From an uncultured Pirellula sp. (lineage in GTDB: Bacteria > Planctomycetota > Planctomycetia > Pirellulales > Pirellulaceae): a stretch of DNA of 5,457 nucleotides. Of this stretch, positions 1-5,457 are shown in pieces. The notes beneath the pieces were generated by a model. It had not been told where the DNA came from. It did not search any database and saw only the letters and a program-made list of their open reading frames with translations. Made by a program: the position numbers and the translations under genes. Position 1 is the first letter of the stretch, and each line of letters opens with the position of its first letter. The DNA lies in assembly GCA_903837255.1 (NCBI GenBank), contig CAILTZ010000465.1:1-5457 (forward strand), given 5' to 3'.

Positions 1-2335
1 CGCCCCAAGCGTCCGGGATTGGCCCAAGGGGTTCCCAAGAACCAGCATACGGCCCCTGGACAACCTGAGTCTCGATGAGCATCGGATAAAGGGACTCGTA
101 CCAAGCTTTCCAGCGATCGCCACCCATATGGAATAAAACTTGAGTCGCGTAGTACCAATAATAAGTATCCCGCAAAGGGGCCTGCTCGGTCCCCATCGCC
201 GGCCGTCGCTCGAGCAACCAATCGGCCCCTCGGGCCATGGCCGTATTGTCCCGCCTCCAACCCGTATACAAACGCATCAATAACCCAACGCTGGTCATGA
301 CCGGTGTCGGTACCGCTCCATGCTTGGTCTCAGGCGTATTGGCTAACCAGTTGTAGCGATACAAGTAACGCTCTCGGGCACTGGACTGGGAATGCTCGAG
401 CCACTTCTGGATCCCCTCATAGGTCTGCTTGGGTACATACAAACCCGAAAGCTCAGCACTCTTTAATGCCATCATTCCCCAGCCGGTCACGCTCGTGTCG
501 CTTCCGACACGCGGCACATAACGCCAGCCCCCCTCTTGGCGGTCTTGGCTGTAGACCAAGAAGTCGACGGCTCGCTGAGCGCTGGTCCGCAAATTTTCAT
601 CTTGAGTCATCCCATACGCTTCGCACAAAGCCAACGTCGCGATTGCATGGCTATAGATCCACCCGTTGCGATCCGATGCGTCATCCATCGGCCGATACAA
701 ATCCCCATTGGCTTGCTGACCAGCGACGAGGAACTCGAGCGCCTTGCGGCACTCCTTCTGGTACTTGAACTGCACATGGCTATAACCGGCCCCCTGAAAC
801 GACAGCAAAGACAAAGCCGTGGCGGCCGTATCGCTTCGGATCATCGTCCGTTGACCGTAGTCTTCGAGCTTCCAGGAACCATCGCTCCGCTGATGCTTGG
901 CAAGAAACTCTAAACCACGCTCGATCGACTCTTCGGTCTTGGGTCCCAGTGGTCCCATCGCCTTGAGCTCTTGGTTGCTCGATTCATCCATACGACGCTG
1001 ACGCTGCTCGAAGGCCGCAGCGGGGATCGGCACGAGTCCCATGGGTGTCCCCTTGATCGCATGGCTCGATGGTCGGAATCGGTCCAAGCCTGGCGTCGAA
1101 GAGCCGGCGTCGCTAAGGCTCGGGAGTTCGGTGGGCATGCGAGTCCCAGCGGTCGATGCAATTCGGCCTGCTATAGGATCCTTCCACTCGATGCCTCCCG
1201 AACCGCTTCGAGCCGAGGCCGATGAGCTTGGGTTGCGACGAGACAACTCGCCCCGATTCCCCAGCAGATCCCCCAAGGAATTGCTCAGCGACTCATCGGT
1301 CGAGCCACCAGGACTCTGCGCCGATAGGTTCGAAGAGCTCGGGCCCGGGTCGATCGGAACTATCGGAACGGTGCTTTGGGTCCGAGGCATTTTGCCAAGA
1401 CGCTCGTTTCGATCTTGCGGCGTTGGGCGCAATTCCAGTGAATCGTTCGATGGCTGCATGGTTTGAGCCAGTTCTCGCTCAATGCGGGATGGCGCGCGAG
1501 CCTGCGCAGTACCATCTACAATCCGCGTCGCGGTAACATCGATAATCCGCTGCGCTGGTAAAACAGCGGTCGATCGATCGACGCTCTCGGACTGCGCGAT
1601 CGGAGTTCGATCGATTGCAGTTCGATCGATTGAAAGAGGTCTTGCCTCTGGCAAGCTGTCTTGGGCCAAGGGTGTTTGCTCAACCGACTCGGCCTGGATT
1701 GCTTGGCGCGGCATGGAGGTGTTCATCAAGTCCGGGCGATCGAGGGCTTGGGCCTGCTCGTCGGCGAGCTGCGGCTCGAGCACCTCTTGCTCGGCTAGCT
1801 GTTGGTCTTGGATGCTTTTCTTGGCATCGACTGGTTCGTTGGCGGTATCGAGCAGTTCGAGGGCTTTTTGAGCCTCGGTCGCCGGCCGCAGATCGACTTG
1901 GCTGGCCGGGTCGATTTGGTTTTGTACTGGTCGTAGATAGTCTGGCTCAGATCGATCTGGGGATACGGGTGAGGGCTGGAACGAAGTCCCCTGCGACATG
2001 GACTTGAGTTTCATTTCGATTTTCTCGGCGCCTTCTTTCCAGAGCCCGGAGAACAGGACGGTGTTGATCGCAGCGACAGTGAGTCCCAAGTGGACCAGGA
2101 CGCTCAGGAGGAATCCGGCCTGGATCGAGCGATCAGCGCTTTGGGGGATCATCACATGCGCGAGCATTGACGAGGAGATGATCACCGTCGGGATGGCAAG
2201 GCAGTAGGTCCAAGCGTTGAAGAGGATGCGAGGATCGTCGAATCGAAATACTCGCAGGACCATAACGACCACCAGCACACCCAGTAGACCGATCGCTAGG
2301 TCCAGGACCCAGATGCTTGAGTTGGTGCGGTTCAT
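1..2335 (-). CDS. Membrane-anchored prenyltransferase/squalene-oxidase repeat protein (partial, C-terminus cut by window edge)
   Basis: The frame is open without interruption for 778 codons from the ATG at 2335-2333 to the left edge, so the C-terminus is missing. Residues 1-100 hold three hydrophobic segments (about 9-28, 41-63, 72-97). The lysine-rich stretch at 100-111 suggests that the following part starts on the cytoplasmic side (positive-inside rule, inference). Residues 112-455 form a low-complexity linker rich in Q, S, P and D. Residues 465-778 carry alpha-alpha repeats of the squalene cyclase/prenyltransferase fold: QW-like motifs QRSDGSW (482-488), QQANGD (540-545) and QDRQEGGW (597-604), plus helices with SDTAATAL (501-508) and SDTSVTGWG (612-620). 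I see no DxDD catalytic motif of squalene-hopene cyclase, so terpene cyclisation is not supported and the function is unknown. The start codon overlaps the exbD stop (ATGA at 2335-2332), which fixes the start and implies translational coupling. Similar repeat proteins are common in planctomycetes (recalled, not searched). Confidence 0.9.
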   Translation of the reverse strand, partial: MNRTNSSIWVLDLAIGLLGVLVVVMVLRVFRFDDPRILFNAWTYCLAIPTVIISSSMLAHVMIPQSADRSIQAGFLLSVLVHLGLTVAAINTVLFSGLWKEGAEKIEMKLKSMSQGTSFQPSPVSPDRSEPDYLRPVQNQIDPASQVDLRPATEAQKALELLDTANEPVDAKKSIQDQQLAEQEVLEPQLADEQAQALDRPDLMNTSMPRQAIQAESVEQTPLAQDSLPEARPLSIDRTAIDRTPIAQSESVDRSTAVLPAQRIIDVTATRIVDGTAQARAPSRIERELAQTMQPSNDSLELRPTPQDRNERLGKMPRTQSTVPIVPIDPGPSSSNLSAQSPGGSTDESLSNSLGDLLGNRGELSRRNPSSSASARSGSGGIEWKDPIAGRIASTAGTRMPTELPSLSDAGSSTPGLDRFRPSSHAIKGTPMGLVPIPAAAFEQRQRRMDESSNQELKAMGPLGPKTEESIERGLEFLAKHQRSDGSWKLEDYGQRTMIRSDTAATALSLLSFQGAGYSHVQFKYQKECRKALEFLVAGQQANGDLYRPMDDASDRNGWIYSHAIATLALCEAYGMTQDENLRTSAQRAVDFLVYSQDRQEGGWRYVPRVGSDTSVTGWGMMALKSAELSGLYVPKQTYEGIQKWLEHSQSSARERYLYRYNWLANTPETKHGAVPTPVMTSVGLLMRLYTGWRRDNTAMARGADWLLERRPAMGTEQAPLRDTYYWYYATQVLFHMGGDRWKAWYESLYPMLIETQVVQGPYAGSWEPLGPIPDAWG
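1604..1632 (-). repeat. Short tandem repeat in the linker of the repeat protein
   Basis: On the plus strand the 14-base stretch AGTTCGATCGATTG occurs twice with a period of 15 bases. On the coding strand this gives IDRTA followed by IDRTP (residues 236-245). A related TCGATCGATCGA run lies at about 1569-1581. It sits in the disordered linker, where slippage expansion would be tolerated. Confidence 0.8.
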
Positions 2336-2796
2336 GGCTGCGTCCCTGGCTGAGTCCCTGGCACTGGACTTGTCGACTCTTGCGAATCGTCTTGGGCGGT
2401 GATTCGATAGGAGGGGACTTTGAGGCGGTTGCACAGATCGATCAGCGAGACGACCGATTGGAACTCGACGCGTTTATCCCCTCGGAGGATGACCGTTTGT
2501 TGGACAGGGTTATCCAGAACGGCTTTGGCCAGGATCGCTTCGAGTTCTTGCAGATTGAGCCGTTTGCCTCGGAGCATGTACGTGCCGTCTTGGCCAACGC
2601 TCACGACGAGCTCTTCGGGCTGCACGGTCATGGGTAAGGCGTTTTTGGCCGAAGGGAGCTGGATCGGCAGTTGCTGGTCGTCTTGGGAAAACTGGGTAGC
2701 GACCAGGAAGAAGATCAGCAGCAGAAAGACCACATCGATCAGGGGGGTCAGGTTCAAGGCATCGAGGGCTTTTCCTTTTTGGATTTGGAAGGACAT
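2332..2796 (-). CDS. exbD: ExbD/TolR-family biopolymer transport protein
   Basis: A 154-residue protein of usual ExbD/TolR length. A short cytoplasmic N-terminus (1-14) leads into LNLTPLIDVVFLLLIFFLV (14-32), the family signature. Asp21 in the single membrane helix is the proton-pathway aspartate that matches E. coli ExbD Asp25 and TolR Asp23. Residues 58-134 form the periplasmic alpha/beta domain, with VILRGDKRVEFQSVVSLIDL typical of the family. In known systems ExbD forms a proton-driven motor with the ExbB/TolQ pentamer that energises envelope proteins. No exbB or tolQ gene lies upstream, where a divergent intergenic region and a plus-strand gene follow, so the partner must be encoded elsewhere or beyond the left edge. 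The C-terminus ends in a duplicated GTQP unit and its stop overlaps the next gene's start. There is no clear Shine-Dalgarno before the ATG at 2796. The family call is firm; the exact role (ExbD or TolR) is not. Confidence 0.95.
   Translation of the reverse strand: MSFQIQKGKALDALNLTPLIDVVFLLLIFFLVATQFSQDDQQLPIQLPSAKNALPMTVQPEELVVSVGQDGTYMLRGKRLNLQELEAILAKAVLDNPVQQTVILRGDKRVEFQSVVSLIDLCNRLKVPSYRITAQDDSQESTSPVPGTQPGTQP
2338..2361 (-). repeat. 12-bp tandem duplication at the 3' end of exbD
   Basis: Read on the minus strand, two adjacent 12-base units CCAGGGACNCAG differ at one base (T or G) and encode PGTQ twice. They form the GTQPGTQP tail of ExbD directly before the ATGA overlap with the next gene. 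The tail lies outside the conserved ExbD domain. Confidence 0.85.
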
Positions 2797-3034
2797 TGCC
2801 GAGTCTGGGATGGTGTGGGAGTGGAATTTGGTCGGGCGTGATTGGGTCGGATCGATGCGGATATTTTACCGGTTCGGAGTCCTTGGGGCTATGAATTCTG
2901 GACCGAACTTTTGGAACCCTGATGAACGCTCATGCCCTGGAGAGACGATCAGGGGGCCGGTTTTAGCGGGAACTCCGATTAAATTGATTCAACTTTTGGA
3001 TCCGATTGGTCCGAAAAACCTAGTTAGTCGCATG

Positions 3035-3048
3035 GGTGCACGTGTACC
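3035..3048. promoter_or_regulatory. Near-palindrome with CACGTG core, possible operator
   Basis: GGTGCACGTGTACC reads as an inverted repeat with six of seven pairs matching; the seventh would be G·T. It lies 37 bases upstream of the secreted-protein start codon. Position and symmetry fit a dimeric regulator binding site, but a palindrome of this size can occur by chance and no regulator is known. Confidence 0.3.
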
Positions 3049-3074
3049 GGTGACTTCAAATAAGCAGTGTTCTC

Positions 3075-3083
3075 GGGGGGGAA
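3075..3083 (+). promoter_or_regulatory. Ribosome-binding site of the small secreted protein
   Basis: A purine tract GGGGGGGAA ends two bases before the ATG at 3086-3088. Together with the signal peptide that begins exactly there, it decides this start over the many upstream in-frame codons. Confidence 0.6.
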
Positions 3084-3085
3084 TT

Positions 3086-3418
3086 ATGATTCGTAAGGCG
3101 CTGATGGTTGTCGCCCTGGCCTTGGTTGCCGGCATTTCGACCGCTTCTGTATCTCACGCGCAGCAAGCGCAACAGGCTTATGGTAGAAGCTGGGGTGGAG
3201 CAGCCAGCAACCGCGACTACTCGCGATTCTACCACTATCCTTACGTTTACTATCCACAGAATTTCTATGGCAGTGAGTACTACCGCAGCAGCGACAACAT
3301 GTACCACCGCTATGCACCGGAATCGCAAATTCCCGTTTACAATCGCCACTGGTACAATGAGTATCCGACCGACCGTCGGTACCACTGGGGCCATCATTTC
3401 ATCCTCGACGTGTTCTAG
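3086..3418 (+). CDS. Small secreted tyrosine-rich protein
   Basis: A 110-residue protein. Residues 1-25 are a clear signal peptide: basic MIRK, a hydrophobic core to about residue 20, and a likely cleavage after SVSHA (25|26). The mature 85 residues contain 16 tyrosines (about 19%), many His, Arg and aromatic residues, and no cysteine. Motifs such as YPYVYYPQNFYG (51-62), IPVYNRHWYNEYP (82-94) and RRYHWGHHFILDVF (97-110) look conserved rather than random. A purine-rich ribosome-binding site sits just before the ATG, although the frame stays open far upstream without coding character. It probably acts outside the cytoplasmic membrane. I recall similar planctomycete proteins, some labelled calmodulin-binding in databases, but nothing here supports that function. 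It is transcribed away from exbD and ends before a strong terminator. Confidence 0.85.
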   Translation: MIRKALMVVALALVAGISTASVSHAQQAQQAYGRSWGGAASNRDYSRFYHYPYVYYPQNFYGSEYYRSSDNMYHRYAPESQIPVYNRHWYNEYPTDRRYHWGHHFILDVF

Positions 3419-3470
3419 TCCGCTTGGACTCTAGCATCGCGAGCGATCGAAAACCGCATTCCATTCCCGC

Positions 3471-3512
3471 ACACCGTAGGTTGCCGTCCGCAGCCTGCGG
3501 TGTTTTCATTTT
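3471..3512 (+). terminator. Intrinsic terminator of the secreted-protein gene
   Basis: ACACCGTAGGTTGC (3471-3484) pairs with GCAGCCTGCGGTGT (3490-3503) as a 14-base-pair stem with two G·U pairs and a five-base loop. The T-rich tail TTTTCATTTT (3503-3512) follows. It starts 53 bases after the stop codon of the upstream gene and ends only 27 bases before the ATG of the downstream regulator. Confidence 0.8.
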
Positions 3513-3539
3513 CGGCTTACTCCTTTGAGCGATCTTCGT

Positions 3540-5012
3540 ATGTCGGATGCTCAGTCGCAACGCAACGTACCGAAGCGTCAGATCGCTCGGCTCATTGGCT
3601 CGTCGGTGTTCCCGATGTGGGTCCTCTCGGAGGATTCCCAGTTGGTATTTACCAACGAGGCCTTCGACGCTCTGTTCGGGGAGCTAGGCCCGGAGCCTTT
3701 GGGGTTGCGATGCGTGCTGGATGCCCAGGAGCCTTCGGCCGAGCGAACGGTTCTTGCCCGGTGGTTGGCTCTCCCTGCGAATGCCCCGAGCAGCTCGGTT
3801 CGTTGTGTGCGAGACAAACTCCCAGATAGGCACCCAGATAGGCACAGCGTTACGGACAATACGTTGCAGCCATTGGCTGGCGAGCCGCTCTTGCGATGGA
3901 TTTTGCCACTGGATGAAACCTCTGAGCCCTGTTACCTGTGTATCTTGAAGCCCGACAGTGGGGACGCCCAAGCCATTCTTGAGGGGGATTTTCATCAGCG
4001 GATCGAGGTCCCAGCATTGTCGATATGGCAGAGCGATGCGAACCTCGATGGTGTATGGTTCTTGCAAGGCCAATCGCTGGCATCTGAGACATTGCGCAAG
4101 CAGTTGCGGTTAGCGATTGGTGGGGATCATCCGTTGCGATTGGTCGGTCATCCGGGGAACTATTTGGTTTTCTTGGCGGGATTGCTTTTCCAAGAGCGAC
4201 GGTCACATCGCGGGTTACCGGCGACTCGGACGGCCCCGTTTACGATCGACTGTTCGCTGATGGACAAGGATCTTTTGCAAAGCACGCTAGAGTGGATCGA
4301 TGACACGCGGCGCAAGAGCATTGTGCCCGAGGTGATTTTGCATCGGCTCGATATGTTGCCAGGAGAACTGCGCGAACCTTTGGCCAGGATATGCCGCGAG
4401 CAGGGGTGGAAGTATTTGGCAACGGCTGAGCAGCAAAGTCAGGACATGATTGCCCAGGGGGGAGAGGATTGGGAGTGGTTGATCGCGACGAGTTCGGTGC
4501 AGGTGCTCAGGATTGAGCCATTGTCGCATCGCACCCAGGAGCTAGAGAGTTTGCTCTTTGCGTGGATGCGCAGGACCAAGCATGTGCGTTGGACGCCAGC
4601 TTTTTTGGATGGTCTATTGGCTTATTCGTGGCCAGGGGACATCGACGAGCTGGACCGGGCGCTTGAGCATGCACTTGGGGTGAGCAGCGACGGGATGTTG
4701 GACGAGTCGCATTTACCGATCTCGCTGAGGACATATCCGTCGCACATTGAGCGGCCTCCAAAGCAGGAGTCGATTGAGTTGGATCAGGTCTTAGAGCGAC
4801 TTGAGCGGATGCTCATTGAGCGAGCCTTGGAGAGTCATCCGCGGAACAACACAGCGGCGGCCAAGTCGCTTGGGATTTCTCGCACCCGATTGCTCAGGCG
4901 TATGCAGCAGTGGGGCATAGGCTCGGCGCCTGCGGCCAGCCCGGCGGAGGACGAAGTCATCTTCGAGGAGTTCGACACGAACCAGGGTACGGAAAACAGC
5001 CAAGACCGCTAA
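3540..5012 (+). CDS. Degenerate NtrC-like transcriptional regulator (PAS-like, inactive AAA+, Fis HTH)
   Basis: A 490-residue protein with the layout of a sigma54 enhancer-binding protein. Residues 24-47 (FPMWVLSEDSQLVFTNEAFD) resemble a PAS domain start. Residues about 175-400 follow the AAA+ domain, but its motifs are lost. Walker A is GHPGNYLV (203-210, Lys replaced by Leu209). The GAFTGA loop is absent after the FTIDCSLMDKDLL stretch (234-246). Walker B reads VILHRLDMLP (265-274, Asp-Glu replaced by His268-Arg269). The sensor II segment reads YSWPGDIDEL (362-371, Arg replaced by Asp369). Residues 414-460 are an intact Fis-type DNA-binding domain (NNTAAAKSLGISRTRLLRRM), followed by an acidic tail. 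It therefore probably binds DNA without ATP hydrolysis or sigma54 activation (inference). A TTG at 3525 would add five residues; I prefer ATG 3540, though neither start has a clear ribosome-binding site. The frame is intact over its full length, so it is not an ordinary decaying pseudogene. Confidence 0.85.
   Translation: MSDAQSQRNVPKRQIARLIGSSVFPMWVLSEDSQLVFTNEAFDALFGELGPEPLGLRCVLDAQEPSAERTVLARWLALPANAPSSSVRCVRDKLPDRHPDRHSVTDNTLQPLAGEPLLRWILPLDETSEPCYLCILKPDSGDAQAILEGDFHQRIEVPALSIWQSDANLDGVWFLQGQSLASETLRKQLRLAIGGDHPLRLVGHPGNYLVFLAGLLFQERRSHRGLPATRTAPFTIDCSLMDKDLLQSTLEWIDDTRRKSIVPEVILHRLDMLPGELREPLARICREQGWKYLATAEQQSQDMIAQGGEDWEWLIATSSVQVLRIEPLSHRTQELESLLFAWMRRTKHVRWTPAFLDGLLAYSWPGDIDELDRALEHALGVSSDGMLDESHLPISLRTYPSHIERPPKQESIELDQVLERLERMLIERALESHPRNNTAAAKSLGISRTRLLRRMQQWGIGSAPAASPAEDEVIFEEFDTNQGTENSQDR
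3822..3845 (+). repeat. Perfect 12-bp in-frame tandem duplication
   Basis: CCAGATAGGCAC occurs twice back to back and encodes PDRHPDRH (residues 95-102) in the region between the PAS-like and AAA+-like parts of the regulator. Perfect identity suggests a recent duplication. Confidence 0.9.
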
Positions 5013-5043
5013 TGTGTTTTGGTGCGAGCCAGTCTACTAGCTT

Positions 5044-5115
5044 GTACGACGGACTGGAAGTCCGTCGTACGAGAAAGTCCATCAGCACGTACGATGGACT
5101 TCCAGTCCGTCGTAC
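5044..5115. repeat. Pair of inverted REP-like palindromes
   Basis: Palindrome 1 (5044-5070) has the 12-base arm GTACGACGGACT, loop GGA and a perfect complementary arm. Palindrome 2 (5089-5115) has arm GTACGATGGACT, loop TCC and the complementary arm with one G·U pair. Its loop is the complement of loop 1, so unit 2 is the inverted copy of unit 1 and 18 bases separate them. No T-tract follows either hairpin on either strand, so they are not typical intrinsic terminators. The arrangement resembles the paired REP/BIME elements of other bacteria. It lies 31 bases past the regulator's stop codon, between convergent reading frames. Confidence 0.9.
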
Positions 5116-5164
5116 AGCACTGATTCGTAGCTGCGTAATCGCACACCGGCCTAATCGGCTTTTT

Positions 5165-5457
5165 CTAATGGTAGGGGGCCCGCTTGCGGGATAGATTTTT
5201 GGAGGCTACTTGCCCTGTCATAACGGCCGTGTCAGCTTTGTCGCGACGCTCTTGTTCGCGGCACTCACGCACGGCCTGGAGGATAGGCCGCTTTCCGACG
5301 ATGGGGTAACAGCTCCCCGGTCTTGGCCGTCCTGAGAAGCATGTGCGTGATGACGCTCCCCAAGTACATCGCACCAACGAGTTCCAGCCAGCGCAAGGCA
5401 CTGGCTACCAGCGACATCAAGATCGCATTTCGCCCCCCTTCGCCCCCGGGCTTTGAC
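5165..5457 (-). pseudogene. IS66-type transposase remnant (3' end, frameshifted, partial)
   Basis: On the minus strand one frame from the right edge reads GGRNAILMSLVASALRW, YLGSVITH and GELLPHRRKAAYP, then stops at TGA 5267-5265. This matches the C-terminal part of IS66-family transposases as I know it (GGR-AAILMSLVASAKR, YL-DV, ELLPHRWK). The usual tail then continues in the neighbouring frame: LQAVRECREQERRDKADTA, ending at TAG 5167-5165. The shift lies near 5276-5295 and needs one extra base or two missing ones. The LLPHRW Trp is Arg here and the middle segment is divergent, so the copy looks decayed. The catalytic DDE region lies beyond the right edge, so the state of the whole element is unknown. 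No terminal inverted repeat or target duplication could be recognised at its 3' side. Confidence 0.6.

Larger units (their letters stand above)
2797..3085. other. Divergent intergenic region between exbD and the small secreted-protein gene
   Basis: No believable gene is present in these 289 bases. Open frames crossing it on the plus strand are artificial extensions of the downstream frame without coding character. The region must carry the promoters for both the minus-strand exbD operon and the plus-strand secreted-protein gene. I found no convincing -35/-10 pair with standard spacing and no sigma54 GG-N10-GC type site. The most AT-rich patches are around 2861-2870 and 2970-2997. The only notable site is the near-palindrome at 3035-3048. 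Confidence 0.6.

Noticed and set aside
304..2330. Several plus-strand open frames of 60-154 residues
   Set aside because: They are antisense to a continuous 778-codon minus-strand gene with recognisable repeats, and their translations look like random low-complexity sequence.
2917..2954. Inverted repeat CCCTGAT / ATCAGGG in the divergent region
   Set aside because: The arms are only seven bases with a 24-base spacer. Chance occurrence is likely and there is no supporting context.
2420..3085. Long plus-strand open frame fused upstream of the small secreted protein
   Set aside because: It overlaps exbD antisense and the intergenic region and shows no domain-like sequence. The ribosome-binding site and signal peptide place the true start at 3086.
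3056..3397. Minus-strand open frame of 113 residues with hydrophobic stretches
   Set aside because: It is the antisense of the secreted-protein gene. Its hydrophobicity comes from complementing Tyr and His codons.
3578..5003. Minus-strand open frames opposite the regulator
   Set aside because: They are short, overlapping shadows of the 490-codon plus-strand gene and show no family features.
5044..5115. Palindrome pair as a CRISPR array
   Set aside because: There are only two units in opposite orientation with an 18-base spacer and no cas genes, which does not fit a CRISPR array.
5179..5200. Small hairpin CCCGC-TT-GCGGG followed by ATAGATTTTT
   Set aside because: The stem has only five base pairs with a two-base loop, and the T-run is not adjacent. 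It lies inside the transposase remnant.
5130..5457. Plus-strand coding sequence at the right end
   Set aside because: All three plus frames are broken by stops at short intervals, while the minus strand shows transposase-like sequence.

Overview
The window looks like chromosomal DNA from a planctomycete, most likely of the Pirellulaceae (Rhodopirellula-like) type. This rests on gene content: an ExbD-family protein translationally coupled to a membrane-anchored protein with prenyltransferase/squalene-oxidase-type repeats, a small secreted tyrosine-rich protein, a degraded NtrC-like regulator, weak ribosome-binding sites and long low-complexity linkers. This is inference from family knowledge; there is no rRNA or other phylogenetic marker.

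Layout. Bases 1-2796 hold a two-gene minus-strand operon. exbD (2796 to 2332) comes first. It overlaps by four bases (ATGA) a large gene that starts at 2335 and runs off the left edge after 778 codons. That protein has three predicted membrane helices, a disordered linker of about 340 residues and an alpha/alpha-toroid repeat domain. The track of open frames on the plus strand across 304-2400 is only the shadow of this gene. Bases 2797-3085 are a divergent intergenic region with a CACGTG-centred near-palindrome. Bases 3086-3418 (plus) encode a 110-residue secreted protein with about 19% tyrosine in its mature part, followed by a strong intrinsic terminator. Only 27 bases after the terminator's T-tract, a 490-residue regulator begins (3540-5012, plus). 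It has the outline of a sigma54 enhancer-binding protein (PAS-like region, AAA+ region, Fis helix-turn-helix), but its ATPase and sigma54-contact motifs have been lost. A pair of inverted palindromic repeats (5044-5115) follows. The window ends in the 3' end of a frameshifted IS66-type transposase remnant on the minus strand (5165-5457).

How the parts fit. The minus-strand pair probably makes a cell-envelope complex: an ExbD-type peptidoglycan or periplasm-facing component plus a membrane-anchored toroid protein. No ExbB/TolQ partner gene is visible in the operon. The plus-strand pair has no proven link to it beyond sharing the divergent intergenic region. The regulator may be expressed by terminator read-through or from a promoter that overlaps the terminator. 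The most unusual items are the degenerate regulator and the exbD-led, exbB-less operon with a repeat protein lacking the squalene-cyclase DxDD motif.
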